Of a DNA stretch of 64,000 nt, positions 8,493 through 16,921 are shown piece after piece (within the stretch, counting starts at the first letter, position 1; each line of letters begins with the position of its first letter). The position numbers and the translations under genes are program-made. The stretch is from Clostridium aestuarii. Its GTDB lineage: Bacteria; Bacillota; Clostridia; Clostridiales; Clostridiaceae. The DNA lies in the NCBI RefSeq assembly GCF_026735135.1, contig NZ_JAPQER010000003.1:186001-250000 (forward strand). The letters run 5' to 3'. The notes beneath the pieces are model-generated. The model was not told where the DNA came from, made no database searches, and saw nothing but the letters and a program-made list of their open reading frames with translations.

Positions 8493-9665
8493 ATGATTAA
8501 TATAAGTAAAGAAAAAAAATATGATTGCTGTGGTTGTAATGCTTGTACTCAAATATGTCCAACTCAATGTATTAGTATGGTAGTTGATGAAGAAGGGTTT
8601 AAATATCCACAAATAATGAAAGATAAATGCATTGGGTGTAATAAATGTGAGAAAGTTTGTCCAATAATACAACAGAAAAATAATAATTCAACTTATGATG
8701 ATTTAAAGCCTAAAACTATTGGTGGATGGCATAAGAATGAAGAAGTAAGAAAAAAAAGTTCATCAGGTGGTACATTTACATTATTAGCAGAATTTGTTTT
8801 GAAAAATAAAGGAATTGTATTTGGAGCAGGTTTTAATGAAGATTTAGAAGTAAATCATTTAAGTGTGGAAAAAATTGAAGATTTAGATAAGCTTAGAGGT
8901 TCAAAATATGTTCAAAGTAATATTAAAGATACATATTTAAAGGTAAAAGAAAATCTTGAGAAAAGCAGAATGGTTTTATTTGTTGGAACACCATGTCAAA
9001 CAGCTGGATTAAACATATTTTTAAATAAAGACTATGATACATTGTTTAAATGCGATTTTATATGTCATGGTGTACCATCACCATCAGTATTTAAAAAGTA
9101 TATAGCATATTTAGAAGAAAGGTATCAAGACAAAGTTATTGAATTTAAATTTAGAAATAAGGATAAAGGATGGAAACCAAGAGGGCAAATGGGAACTATT
9201 ATAAAATTTAAGACGGGAAGAATTAAACGTTTTATGCCAGCATATAAAGACTTTTTTATGAATGGTTTTTTAACAGATATATATTTGAGACCTTCATGTT
9301 ATAATTGTCAATTCAAATCAGTACCTAAAAATTATTCGGATTTAACAGTTGCAGACTTTTGGGGGGTTAATGCTATATATCCAGAGTTAAATGATAACAA
9401 GGGAACTTCATTAGTATTTATTAATACAGAGAAAGGAGAAAAATTATTTGATAAAATAAAATGCAATTTTTATCATATACAATGTGATTTCGATAAAGCT
9501 ATCAAGAAAAATCCATCTTTATTGAATTCTTCAAAGCCTTCAAATAAAAGAGAAAAATTTTTTGAACAACTAGATAAGAAATCTTTTAAAACTTTAGCAT
9601 TAAAATATATGACGATATTTTCAAGAGTAATTCACATAAGTATAAAATTTATAAATAGGAAGTGA
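8493..9665 (+). CDS. Coenzyme F420 hydrogenase/dehydrogenase beta-subunit-like Fe-S protein
   Basis: The N-terminus carries two [4Fe-4S] ferredoxin motifs, CCGCNACTQICP and CIGCNKCEKVCP. The FrhB/FdhB core follows, with SSSGGTFTLLAEF, GTPCQTAGL, CHGVPSPSVF and FWGVNAIYP. The family binds flavin and Fe-S clusters and in methanogens handles F420 electron transfer. Clostridia generally do not use F420, and members found in polysaccharide loci have no settled function. Here it is sandwiched between the pyruvyl transferase (13 bp upstream) and a flippase-like membrane gene whose GTG overlaps its stop. A redox step on a nucleotide or lipid-linked sugar is plausible inference. A membrane anchor is not evident, although the C-terminus is basic and hydrophobic. 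Confidence 0.85.
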   Translation: MINISKEKKYDCCGCNACTQICPTQCISMVVDEEGFKYPQIMKDKCIGCNKCEKVCPIIQQKNNNSTYDDLKPKTIGGWHKNEEVRKKSSSGGTFTLLAEFVLKNKGIVFGAGFNEDLEVNHLSVEKIEDLDKLRGSKYVQSNIKDTYLKVKENLEKSRMVLFVGTPCQTAGLNIFLNKDYDTLFKCDFICHGVPSPSVFKKYIAYLEERYQDKVIEFKFRNKDKGWKPRGQMGTIIKFKTGRIKRFMPAYKDFFMNGFLTDIYLRPSCYNCQFKSVPKNYSDLTVADFWGVNAIYPELNDNKGTSLVFINTEKGEKLFDKIKCNFYHIQCDFDKAIKKNPSLLNSSKPSNKREKFFEQLDKKSFKTLALKYMTIFSRVIHISIKFINRK

Positions 9666-10600
9666 TTTTTATAAAGAAGAAAATAGCTAATATTTTAGGA
9701 GCATTGATAACTTTAATATGTTTTATATTTATTGTAAAAATGATTTTATCTGTAAATATCGATTGGAATATAATTAATAACAGAGAGCAAAAATGGGTAC
9801 TAATAATTTTGTTATCCGTTTTATCTGCAGGTTCTTTATATTTAGTTGCTTATGGTTGGAGCATATTGGTTAAATTTATTGAAACTAAGGATATTAAAAA
9901 TAATATACTAATTTTTATTTACATTAAATCTAATATTGCCAAATATTTACCAGGGAATATTATGAATTTAGTAGGTCGTAATGTATTAGCAGGTAAATTA
10001 GGGTTTAAACAGATAAGTATTGCTACCAGCACTGTGATGGAAATAATTATATTTGGATGTACTACAATGATGTTATCATTTTTATTTTCTATTACAAAAC
10101 TAAAAGATGTGTTTAATCTTATACAGAAATATATTGATTACAAATTTATAGTAGTAATCATCTTAGTATGTAGTTTATTAATTATTTTTATGATAGTATA
10201 TATGATAAATAATAAAAATCAATGTATAAAAGAGATAAAGAAATATGTTACTACTAGTTTTTTAAAATTAAGTATAAAACTTGTTTTTTTATATAGCATT
10301 TATTTTATATTTTCAGGAATTATGTTAGGAATAGTTTTAAAGAATATATTGAATGTATCTATAGGATTTGTTGATTTTTTTCAAATTATAGGTATATATA
10401 TAATATCTTTTTTTGTAGGTTATATAACACCAGGAGCACCAGGGGGAATGGGAGTAAGAGAGGCAGTATTAATAGTGCTTCTTACTAATGTTATTGGAAG
10501 TGATTTAGCAACAATAGCATCTATAATACATAGACTTATAACTATAATTGCAGATATAATTATATATGGTATTGGTTATTTTTATATCAGAAAAGCTTAG
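9662..10600 (+). CDS. LPG-synthase-TM / UPF0104-type flippase-like membrane protein
   Basis: A 312-residue protein with about eight hydrophobic segments. The signature GYITPGAPGGMGVREA near residue 258 is typical of the lysylphosphatidylglycerol-synthase transmembrane family (UPF0104), whose members move lipid-linked groups across the membrane. It lacks the soluble aminoacyl-transferase domain of MprF. The GTG at 9662 overlaps the previous stop in a GTGA junction but lies on the AGGAAG site (9657-9662). The ATA codon at 9671, 8 bp after that site, would be better spaced, so the exact start is open. Position at the end of the first glycan unit suggests a role in moving a lipid-linked glycan; this is inference. 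Confidence 0.75.
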   Translation: MIFIKKKIANILGALITLICFIFIVKMILSVNIDWNIINNREQKWVLIILLSVLSAGSLYLVAYGWSILVKFIETKDIKNNILIFIYIKSNIAKYLPGNIMNLVGRNVLAGKLGFKQISIATSTVMEIIIFGCTTMMLSFLFSITKLKDVFNLIQKYIDYKFIVVIILVCSLLIIFMIVYMINNKNQCIKEIKKYVTTSFLKLSIKLVFLYSIYFIFSGIMLGIVLKNILNVSIGFVDFFQIIGIYIISFFVGYITPGAPGGMGVREAVLIVLLTNVIGSDLATIASIIHRLITIIADIIIYGIGYFYIRKA

Positions 10601-10796
10601 TAGTAACTTCAAAATGAAAGATTGAAAGTCTGCTAAGTATCATAAGAGTACATGTTTTTTCAACTGATAAAATATAAAAAATTTATTTAATTATATTAAT
10701 ATAGAAATATCTATGATATTAAATTTATTTAAATATGCAAAATATAAGTTAAGTTTAAGATGAAAAATAAAATAGTAAGAAAGGAAGAATCAAACT

Positions 10797-11783
10797 ATGT
10801 CAATCTTAGTTTGTGGTGGTGCTGGCTATATAGGAAGTCACATGGTTGCACATTTAATTGAAAATGGTGAAGAAGTTGTAATAGTGGATAATTTTCAAAA
10901 GGGACATAGAGATGCAATATTAGGTGAAAAACTTTATCAAGGTGATTTAAGAGAAAAATCTATTTTAGATAAAGTGTTTACTGAAAATGATATAGAAGCA
11001 GTTATAGATTTTGCAGCTGATTCACTTGTAGGGGAGAGTGTAGAGGATCCATTAAAGTATTTTAATAATAATATAGGTGGTACTATAAATTTATTAGAAG
11101 CGATGAATAAATATGGTGTTAAGAAAATAGTATTTTCATCTACAGCAGCAACTTATGGTGAGCCAGAAAATATACCAATACTTGAAGAAGATACAACTTT
11201 TCCAACTAATCCTTATGGAGAATCAAAATTAACTGTAGAGAAAATACTTAAATGGTGTGATAAAGCTTATGATATAAAATATACAGTTCTTAGATATTTT
11301 AATGCAGCAGGAGCTCATATTAGTGGAAAAATAGGAGAAGATCATAGACCAGAGTCTCATTTAGTACCTATAATTTTACAGGTTGCACTAGGTCAAAGAG
11401 AAAAAATAATGATTTTTGGAAATGATTATGATACTGAAGATGGTACATGCATTAGAGATTACATACATGTTAGTGATTTAGCTTCAGCACATCTTTTATC
11501 ATTGAATAGACTTCGAAAAGGTGGACAAAGTAGAATTTATAATTTAGGAAACGGAAAAGGATTTTCTGTTAGACAAGTTATTGATACAGCTAGAAAAGTT
11601 ACAGGTATTAATATAAAAGCAGAAGATGCTGAAAGGCGTCTAGGCGATCCAGCAATTTTAGTTGCTTCATCACAAAAGGCAATAGAAGAATTAGGCTGGA
11701 AGCCTAAATATGATTCTTTAGAAACAATAATTCAAACAGCATGGAATTGGCATAAAAATCATCCGAATGGATATAAGAAGTAA
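10797..11783 (+). CDS. galE: UDP-glucose 4-epimerase
   Basis: A 328-residue short-chain dehydrogenase/reductase of full expected length. The NAD-binding GGAGYIGSH loop is at the N-terminus, the catalytic serine region is [11 protein letters not shown] and the YGESK motif supplies the Tyr-x3-Lys pair. The substrate-side stretch [10 protein letters not shown] and the C-terminal GDPAILVAS are typical of GalE. It interconverts UDP-glucose and UDP-galactose and so supplies galactosyl donors to the flanking glycosyltransferases. A 196-bp gap separates it from the flippase-like gene, so it may have its own promoter. A strong hairpin terminator lies just downstream, shared with convergent galU. Confidence 0.93.
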   Translation: MSILVCGGAGYIGSHMVAHLIENGEEVVIVDNFQKGHRDAILGEKLYQGDLREKSILDKVFTENDIEAVIDFAADSLVGESVEDPLKYFNNNIGGTINLLEAMNKYGVKKIVFSSTAATYGEPENIPILEEDTTFPTNPYGESKLTVEKILKWCDKAYDIKYTVLRYFNAAGAHISGKIGEDHRPESHLVPIILQVALGQREKIMIFGNDYDTEDGTCIRDYIHVSDLASAHLLSLNRLRKGGQSRIYNLGNGKGFSVRQVIDTARKVTGINIKAEDAERRLGDPAILVASSQKAIEELGWKPKYDSLETIIQTAWNWHKNHPNGYKK

Positions 11784-11797
11784 GAATTTAACTAAGT

Positions 11798-11836
11798 AAA
11801 AAACTCAAGCTCTTATTAATTTAGCTTGAGTTTTTT
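11798..11836. terminator. Bidirectional rho-independent terminator between galE and galU
   Basis: A 14-bp perfect stem (11798-11811 with 11823-11836) closes an 11-base loop. The left arm is A-rich and the right arm ends in six T, so it can serve both convergent genes. It ends 3 bp before the galU stop codon. Confidence 0.93.
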
Positions 11837-11838
11837 GC

Positions 11839-12768
11839 TTACTTTATATCTGCTGCTGCCTCTAATTGAGCTATATTTTGGTTTGATAATTTTTCAAAAA
11901 CAGGATTGTTTTTTAATGTTAATAGATATTTCATAAAAGAATCTTTTAAGTCATCTCTTTTAAGTGCAAATTCTATTGTTGCTTCAAGAAAACCTAGTTT
12001 ATCTCCAACATCATATCTTCTTCCTTCAAAATTGTAAGCATACATAGCCTCTTCACTGATTAATGTTTTTAATGCATCAGTTAATTGTATTTCTCCACCT
12101 TTTCCAGGTTTAGTATTTTCAAGTATTTCAAAAATTTTTGGAGTTATTATATATCTTCCCAAAATTGCAATATTTGAAGGGGCATCTTCTATGTTAGGTT
12201 TTTCCACTAGATTTTTAACTTTATAAACGCTATCTTCTATATGTAGACCATCTACTATACCATATTTAGAAATATTTTCTTCAGGTACTGTTTGTACTCC
12301 TAAAATAGATGTTTTGTATTCATTAAAACAGTTGATTAATTGTTTTAGGCAAGGTACTTCACTATCTACTATATCATCACCTAGCATAACTGCGAAAGGT
12401 TCATTACCTACAAAGGTTTTAGCACAGCTTATAGCATGCCCTAGTCCTTTAGGTTCTTTTTGTCTTATGTAATATATATTTGCCATGTTAGAAATATTAT
12501 CTACCATTTCTAATAGTTCAGTTTTATTTTTTTTGCTTAATTGTTGTTCAAGCTCTATTGATTTGTCAAAATGATCCTCTATGGCCCTTTTATTTTTACC
12601 TGTTATAATTAATATTTCTTCTATTCCAGAAGCTACAGCTTCTTCAATTATATATTGTATAGTAGGTTTATCCACTATAGGAAGCATCTCTTTTGGTTGA
12701 GCTTTAGTTGCAGGTAAAAATCTTGTTCCAAGCCCTGCTGCTGGAATTATTGCTTTTCTCACTTTCAT
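11839..12768 (-). CDS. galU: UTP-glucose-1-phosphate uridylyltransferase
   Basis: A 309-residue nucleotidyltransferase with the classic N-terminus [15 protein letters not shown] followed by [14 protein letters not shown], then [16 protein letters not shown] and [11 protein letters not shown]. It makes UDP-glucose from UTP and glucose-1-phosphate, the direct substrate for GalE and for the GtrB-like and priming transferases in this locus. It is transcribed toward galE and away from the small gene at 13024. The ATG is preceded on the minus strand by a GAGGTGG site. Full length, with no sign of damage. Confidence 0.93.
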   Translation of the reverse strand: MKVRKAIIPAAGLGTRFLPATKAQPKEMLPIVDKPTIQYIIEEAVASGIEEILIITGKNKRAIEDHFDKSIELEQQLSKKNKTELLEMVDNISNMANIYYIRQKEPKGLGHAISCAKTFVGNEPFAVMLGDDIVDSEVPCLKQLINCFNEYKTSILGVQTVPEENISKYGIVDGLHIEDSVYKVKNLVEKPNIEDAPSNIAILGRYIITPKIFEILENTKPGKGGEIQLTDALKTLISEEAMYAYNFEGRRYDVGDKLGFLEATIEFALKRDDLKDSFMKYLLTLKNNPVFEKLSNQNIAQLEAAADIK

Positions 12769-12916
12769 GATATTATACCACCTCTATTAGTAAGTTTTAT
12801 GCTAAATATTTATATTCTACATAAAAGTACAAAGTTCCTTTAAATTTATATTATTAATGATAATTGAATATTAATTATAGGACATTAAGTACGCAATGTT
12901 ATAATTATAGAATTTG

Positions 12917-12942
12917 TGAAATTAATAAAACTATTAATTTCA
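12917..12942. repeat. Inverted repeat in the galU / small-gene divergent region
   Basis: An 11-bp perfect inverted repeat (TGAAATTAATA with its complement) around a 4-base loop sits in the 255-bp divergent intergenic region. It could be an operator; no T-run follows, so a terminator is unlikely. I could not place convincing promoters on either side. Confidence 0.4.
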
Positions 12943-13023
12943 TAAAATTTTTATCAATTTTTAATCTAAAAGCATATATAAGTATGAAAGGAAAAAATCC
13001 AGTAAAAAAGAGGAGGAAGTAAA

Positions 13024-13206
13024 ATGAAAAAAATTGATTTAAAAGTAAGCAAAACTAAAAAGAAGGGACTAACTAAAAGAAAAAAAAGTAATGTAGAGAT
13101 TATAGGACAAGATTGCTTTGAAACACAAGAAGAGGATATGCTTATAGATGGAGAATATAAATTAAAACCAGATGAAAAAATAATAAAGGTTTTTAAATTT
13201 GATTAA
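13024..13206 (+). CDS. Small lysine-rich hypothetical protein
   Basis: A 60-residue reading frame with a very strong ribosome site (AGGAGG, 13012-13017) and its own hairpin terminator after it, so it is probably real. The first 25 residues are strongly basic (VSKTKKKGLTKRKKS); the rest is acidic and includes CFETQEEDML. There is no signal peptide, membrane segment or family I recognise. The charge split suggests nucleic acid or protein binding, but this is only a guess. It stands alone between galU and the second glycan unit. Confidence 0.6.
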   Translation: MKKIDLKVSKTKKKGLTKRKKSNVEIIGQDCFETQEEDMLIDGEYKLKPDEKIIKVFKFD

Positions 13207-13260
13207 TACGTATAAGTACTACATAAGGATATATGTAAGCGTGTTAAGTAAAATATGAAT

Positions 13261-13301
13261 AAAAATCTAGTAGAACGAATTAAAGTTCTGCTGGATTTTT
13301 T
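13261..13301 (+). terminator. Rho-independent terminator after the small lysine-rich gene
   Basis: A 16-bp stem with two G-U pairs (13261-13276 with 13285-13300) and an 8-base loop, with T-run at its 3' end. It separates the small gene from the second glycosyltransferase unit. Confidence 0.85.
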
Positions 13302-13433
13302 GAGTTAAATATATATTTAATGAAATACGATTTTAGTATAGTTTTTATTCAAGAAAAGATTAATGTGGTATATAATATTAGTATAAAGGAATTAAGTTAA
13401 AAATATAATTAAACGAAAATGAGGAAATACATA

Positions 13434-14387
13434 ATGAAAGTCTCAATAGTAATTCCAAACTACAATGGTGCAAAGTATATAAAAGGATGCATAGCTTCAT
13501 TAAAAAAGCAAACTTACGATAATTATGAATTAATAATTGTAGATAATGCATCACAGGATAATAGTATTGAAATAATAGAAAAATATCATCCACAAGTAAA
13601 TTTAATTAAAAATAAACAAAATTATGGTTTTAGTATTACAGTAAATCAAGGAATAAAAGCAGCCTGTGGGAAATATGTAGTTCTTTTAAATAATGATACA
13701 GAAGTATTTGAAGATTGGCTTAAAAATTTAGTTGAATGTATAGAACAAGATAAAAAAATATTTTCAGTATGCAGTAAAATGCTTCGTTATAATGAAAAAG
13801 ATAAAATTGATGATGCTGGAGATGAATATTGTATTTTAGGATGGGCATATAAATGTGGAGATGGTACGAGCATAAACAGATACAATAAAGATAGAGAAGT
13901 TTTTAGTTCATGTGGTGGTGCTGCTATTTATAGAAAAAGTGTATTTGAACAAATAGGGTATTTTGATGAAAGCTTTTTTGCATATCTTGAAGATGTGGAT
14001 ATAAGTTATAGAGCAAAAATATATGGATATAAAAATATCTACTGCAGTGGCGCAAAAGTATATCATATTGGTAGTGCTACTAGTGGCAGCAGACATAATG
14101 CTTTTAAAGTAAAACTAGCGGCAAGAAATAATTTGTATGTTATATTTAAAAATATGCCTTTATTCCAACGTATAATAAATTTACCTTTTTTATTTATAGG
14201 ACATGTTATTAAATATTTGTATTTTATAAAAAAAGGATTAGGTAATGAATATAAACAAGGTATAAAAGAAGCTCTTATCAATAGAAAAAATATAAGTAAA
14301 GTTAAATTTGAAATAAAAAATTTAATTAATTATGTTAAAATAGAATTGAACTTAATATTAAATCTATTTAAGATGATAAAATACTAA
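13434..14387 (+). CDS. Family 2 glycosyltransferase
   Basis: A GT-A fold enzyme starting KVSIVIPNYNGAKYI, with VDNASQDNS, the metal motif NNDTEV near residue 87 and the acceptor-side stretch FFAYLEDVDISYR, all typical of rhamnosyl/galactosyl GT2 enzymes. A hydrophobic helix near residue 245 may anchor it to the membrane. I start at the ATG at 13434, which is 8 bp after GAGGA; the in-frame ATG at 13419 would overlap that site. It is the first gene of a three-gene unit with another GT2 and the priming transferase. The sugar and linkage cannot be read from sequence. Confidence 0.88.
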   Translation: MKVSIVIPNYNGAKYIKGCIASLKKQTYDNYELIIVDNASQDNSIEIIEKYHPQVNLIKNKQNYGFSITVNQGIKAACGKYVVLLNNDTEVFEDWLKNLVECIEQDKKIFSVCSKMLRYNEKDKIDDAGDEYCILGWAYKCGDGTSINRYNKDREVFSSCGGAAIYRKSVFEQIGYFDESFFAYLEDVDISYRAKIYGYKNIYCSGAKVYHIGSATSGSRHNAFKVKLAARNNLYVIFKNMPLFQRIINLPFLFIGHVIKYLYFIKKGLGNEYKQGIKEALINRKNISKVKFEIKNLINYVKIELNLILNLFKMIKY

Positions 14388-14406
14388 ATGTTAGATGATA
14401 GATAAT

Positions 14407-14434
14407 AGAGGATAGAGGATAGAGGATAGAGGAT
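14407..14434 (+). repeat. Four perfect tandem copies of AGAGGAT forming the ribosome binding region of the next gene
   Basis: Copies start at 14407, 14414, 14421 and 14428. Each contains a GAGG core, so the following ATG (14439) has four potential Shine-Dalgarno sites in a row. The nearest core ends 6 bp before the ATG. Slippage would change copy number by 7 bp. Confidence 0.9.
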
Positions 14435-14438
14435 AGAT

Positions 14439-15308
14439 ATGGATTTATCAATTATAATTGTAAATTACAATACAAAAGAATTATTAAAGCAGACGATACA
14501 GTCGGTAATAGATAATACTCAAAATATAAGTTATGAAATAATAGTAGTTGATAATGCTTCAGTTGATGGAAGTTGTGATATGGTAAATAAAGATTATCCG
14601 CAAGTGAAAGTGATTAAAAACACTGACAATTTAGGTTTCCCAAAAGCTAATAATAAAGGTATAAAAATAGCTTCTGGTAGATATGTAATGCTTTTAAATT
14701 CTGATACTTATGTACTTGAAAATTGTTTAGAAAGTTGTATAAATTATATGGATAAATATGAGGATATAGGGGCATTAGGATGTAAATTGGTTTTAGCTAA
14801 TGGAGAACTTGATCATGCTTGTAAAAGAGGATTTCCAACACCAGAAGCTTCTTTATATTATTTATTAAAATTAGACAAGCTTTTTCCTGAGGTTAAAAAG
14901 TTTGGTCAGTATAAGATGTCCTATGTTTTTGAAGATGAGATTAGTGAAGTGGATTCTCTTACTGGAGCGTTTATGATTGTAAAAAGAGAAGTAATAAAAA
15001 AAATAGGTGTGTTGGATGAAACTTTCTTTATGTACGGCGAAGATATAGATTGGTGCTATCGTATAAAAGAAGCTGGTTATAAGGTTATGTATTATCCAGA
15101 AGTTAGAACAATTCATTATAAAGGACAGAGCAGCAAGAAAAAAAGATTAAAAACTATATATGAATTTCACAGAGCTATGTATATTTTTTATAACAAACAT
15201 TATTATAAAAAATATAATTTTTTAGTAACACTGTTTGTGTATATAGGAATAACTTTAAGATTAATGTTAGCTTTGTTAGTGAATATTTTTAAGAGAAAAA
15301 CTGTCTAA
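14439..15308 (+). CDS. Family 2 glycosyltransferase (rhamnosyltransferase-like)
   Basis: A 289-residue GT2 enzyme. Motifs are LSIIIVNYNTKELL, VVDNASVDGS, the DXD-like NSDTYV near residue 89, TGAFMIVKR and FFMYGEDIDWCYR, the set seen in dTDP-rhamnosyltransferase-like proteins of Gram-positive glycan loci. The C-terminal 30 residues are hydrophobic then basic, suggesting membrane attachment. It follows the first GT2 by 51 bp, a gap filled by the AGAGGAT repeats, and precedes the priming transferase by 55 bp. The exact donor is uncertain, and no rhamnose synthesis genes are in the window. Confidence 0.87.
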   Translation: MDLSIIIVNYNTKELLKQTIQSVIDNTQNISYEIIVVDNASVDGSCDMVNKDYPQVKVIKNTDNLGFPKANNKGIKIASGRYVMLLNSDTYVLENCLESCINYMDKYEDIGALGCKLVLANGELDHACKRGFPTPEASLYYLLKLDKLFPEVKKFGQYKMSYVFEDEISEVDSLTGAFMIVKREVIKKIGVLDETFFMYGEDIDWCYRIKEAGYKVMYYPEVRTIHYKGQSSKKKRLKTIYEFHRAMYIFYNKHYYKKYNFLVTLFVYIGITLRLMLALLVNIFKRKTV

Positions 15309-15363
15309 TTTAATAAAGAAGAAAAGAGAATAGATACCGATATCTAGAAAAAAGAGGTGGAAT

Positions 15364-16839
15364 ATGATAAAGCAAAACCAAAAAATATTAAATTCAATGC
15401 TTGTTGTAACGGATGCTTTGTGCATTTTAGCTTCTTTAATTTTAGCATGGATTATAAGATTTAAAAGTGACATTATGTATATTGAAGGCGGATATTTAGC
15501 TTTTAATAATTATTTAAAACCTGTAATTTTAATAATACCTGTGTATTTGATTATTTATAATTTTTTCAATTTGTATACTCCATACAGAATACGAAGTGTT
15601 TTTGATGAGTTTTTAAATTTATTAAAGGCTAATATCCTAGGAATATTAATATTCACTTTGATTTTATATTTAACTAAGGAGATGAACTATTCAAGATATT
15701 TGCTTTTTATATTTAGTATATTAAGTATTGTAATATCAACAATAGAAAGAGCAGTTATTAGATTTATTTTAAGATATCTAAGAAAAAATGGTAAAAATCT
15801 CAAACATATACTTATAGTAGGGTATAGTGACCTTACAGAAGAGTTTTTACATAGAATACATTCTCATAAACAGTGGGGATATAATGTGATTGGTATTTTA
15901 GATGACAATTTATATGTTAATAAAGATAAGGTTTATTCAAAGATAACTGATAAAAATAATGAATTAAAAAAAGCAGTTGAAGAAGCGGCAGCATCTACAG
16001 CTAGTGGCGAAAAGATAATTGGAAAAATAAATGCTTTGGATAAACATTTAGCTAAGAAGAATATAGATGAGGTTTTTGTGACTTTAAGCTTAAAAGAATA
16101 TGAAAAATTAGGAAGTATAATAGAAACTTGTGAAAAAAATGGTATAAGAACTCAAATAATTCCTGATTATTATAAATATATACCAGCAAGACCTTATGTT
16201 GAAGAAATAGAGGGACTTCCTGTTATAAACACAAGATATATTCCTCTCGATAATCTTTTTAATAAATTTATGAAGAGAGTGTTTGACATAGCTGTTTCAA
16301 TGGCGTGCATAGTTTTGTTTTCACCAATAATGTTTATTACCACAATGATTATAAAATTGACTTCTCCTGGACCAATTATTTTTAATCAGGATAGGATAGG
16401 GCTGAACAATAAAAAATTTGTTATGTACAAATTCAGATCAATGCATATTCAAAAAGAAGATGAAGAAAAGGTATGTTGGACAACAGAAAATGATCCAAGA
16501 AAAACTAAGTTTGGAAACTTTATAAGAAAGACAAGCATTGATGAACTACCACAGTTATTCAATGTACTAAAAGGTGACATGAGTCTTGTAGGACCAAGAC
16601 CTGAAAGACCTTATTTCGTTGGAAAATTTAAAGAAGAAATACCTAAATATATGGTAAAGCATCAAGTAAGACCAGGAATTTCAGGCTGGGCACAGGTAAA
16701 TGGATTAAGAGGAGACACTTCTATAAGCAAAAGAATAGAGTATGATATATACTATATTGAAAATTGGAGAATGGGCTTAGATATAAAAATATTATGGCTT
16801 ACTTTGTTTAAAGGATTTGTGAATAAGAACGCTTACTAA
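15364..16839 (+). CDS. Undecaprenyl-phosphate sugar-1-phosphate transferase (polyprenyl glycosylphosphotransferase)
   Basis: The 491-residue protein has about four N-terminal membrane segments (residues 10-130) and a Rossmann-like cytoplasmic region starting near HILIVGYSD. After a fifth hydrophobic helix comes the catalytic Bac_transf domain: SPGPIIFNQDRIG, YKFRSMH, RKTSIDELPQLFNV, GDMSLVGPRPE, RPGISGWAQVNG. This is the WbaP/WcaJ/CpsE type that starts repeat-unit synthesis by moving a sugar-1-phosphate to undecaprenyl phosphate. The Rossmann region carries an unusual alanine-rich insert (EEAAASTASGEK). As the last gene of the locus it would begin the polymer built by the upstream enzymes. 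Confidence 0.92.
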   Translation: MIKQNQKILNSMLVVTDALCILASLILAWIIRFKSDIMYIEGGYLAFNNYLKPVILIIPVYLIIYNFFNLYTPYRIRSVFDEFLNLLKANILGILIFTLILYLTKEMNYSRYLLFIFSILSIVISTIERAVIRFILRYLRKNGKNLKHILIVGYSDLTEEFLHRIHSHKQWGYNVIGILDDNLYVNKDKVYSKITDKNNELKKAVEEAAASTASGEKIIGKINALDKHLAKKNIDEVFVTLSLKEYEKLGSIIETCEKNGIRTQIIPDYYKYIPARPYVEEIEGLPVINTRYIPLDNLFNKFMKRVFDIAVSMACIVLFSPIMFITTMIIKLTSPGPIIFNQDRIGLNNKKFVMYKFRSMHIQKEDEEKVCWTTENDPRKTKFGNFIRKTSIDELPQLFNVLKGDMSLVGPRPERPYFVGKFKEEIPKYMVKHQVRPGISGWAQVNGLRGDTSISKRIEYDIYYIENWRMGLDIKILWLTLFKGFVNKNAY

Positions 16840-16860
16840 TGCAATTAAGAATGAAGAGTT

Positions 16861-16896
16861 AAGGATACTTTTCTGCATATGCAGAAAAGTATCCTT
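16861..16896. terminator. 36-bp perfect palindrome between the glycan locus and the FliB-like gene
   Basis: Positions 16861-16896 read identically on both strands (AAGGATACTT at one end, AAGTATCCTT at the other, TGCATATGCA in the centre). It is flanked by TTAAGAAT-type sequence and followed by short T-runs, so it probably ends transcription of both convergent genes. It shares its core with intergenic elements near 24577 and 45368. Confidence 0.75.
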
Positions 16897-16921
16897 CATT
16901 TTTGCTATTCATTTTTAAATT

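Noticed and set aside
7392..9665. Evidence for F420 use by this organism
   Set aside because: The FrhB-like family is broad and is common in glycan loci of bacteria without F420; no F420 biosynthesis genes are in the window.
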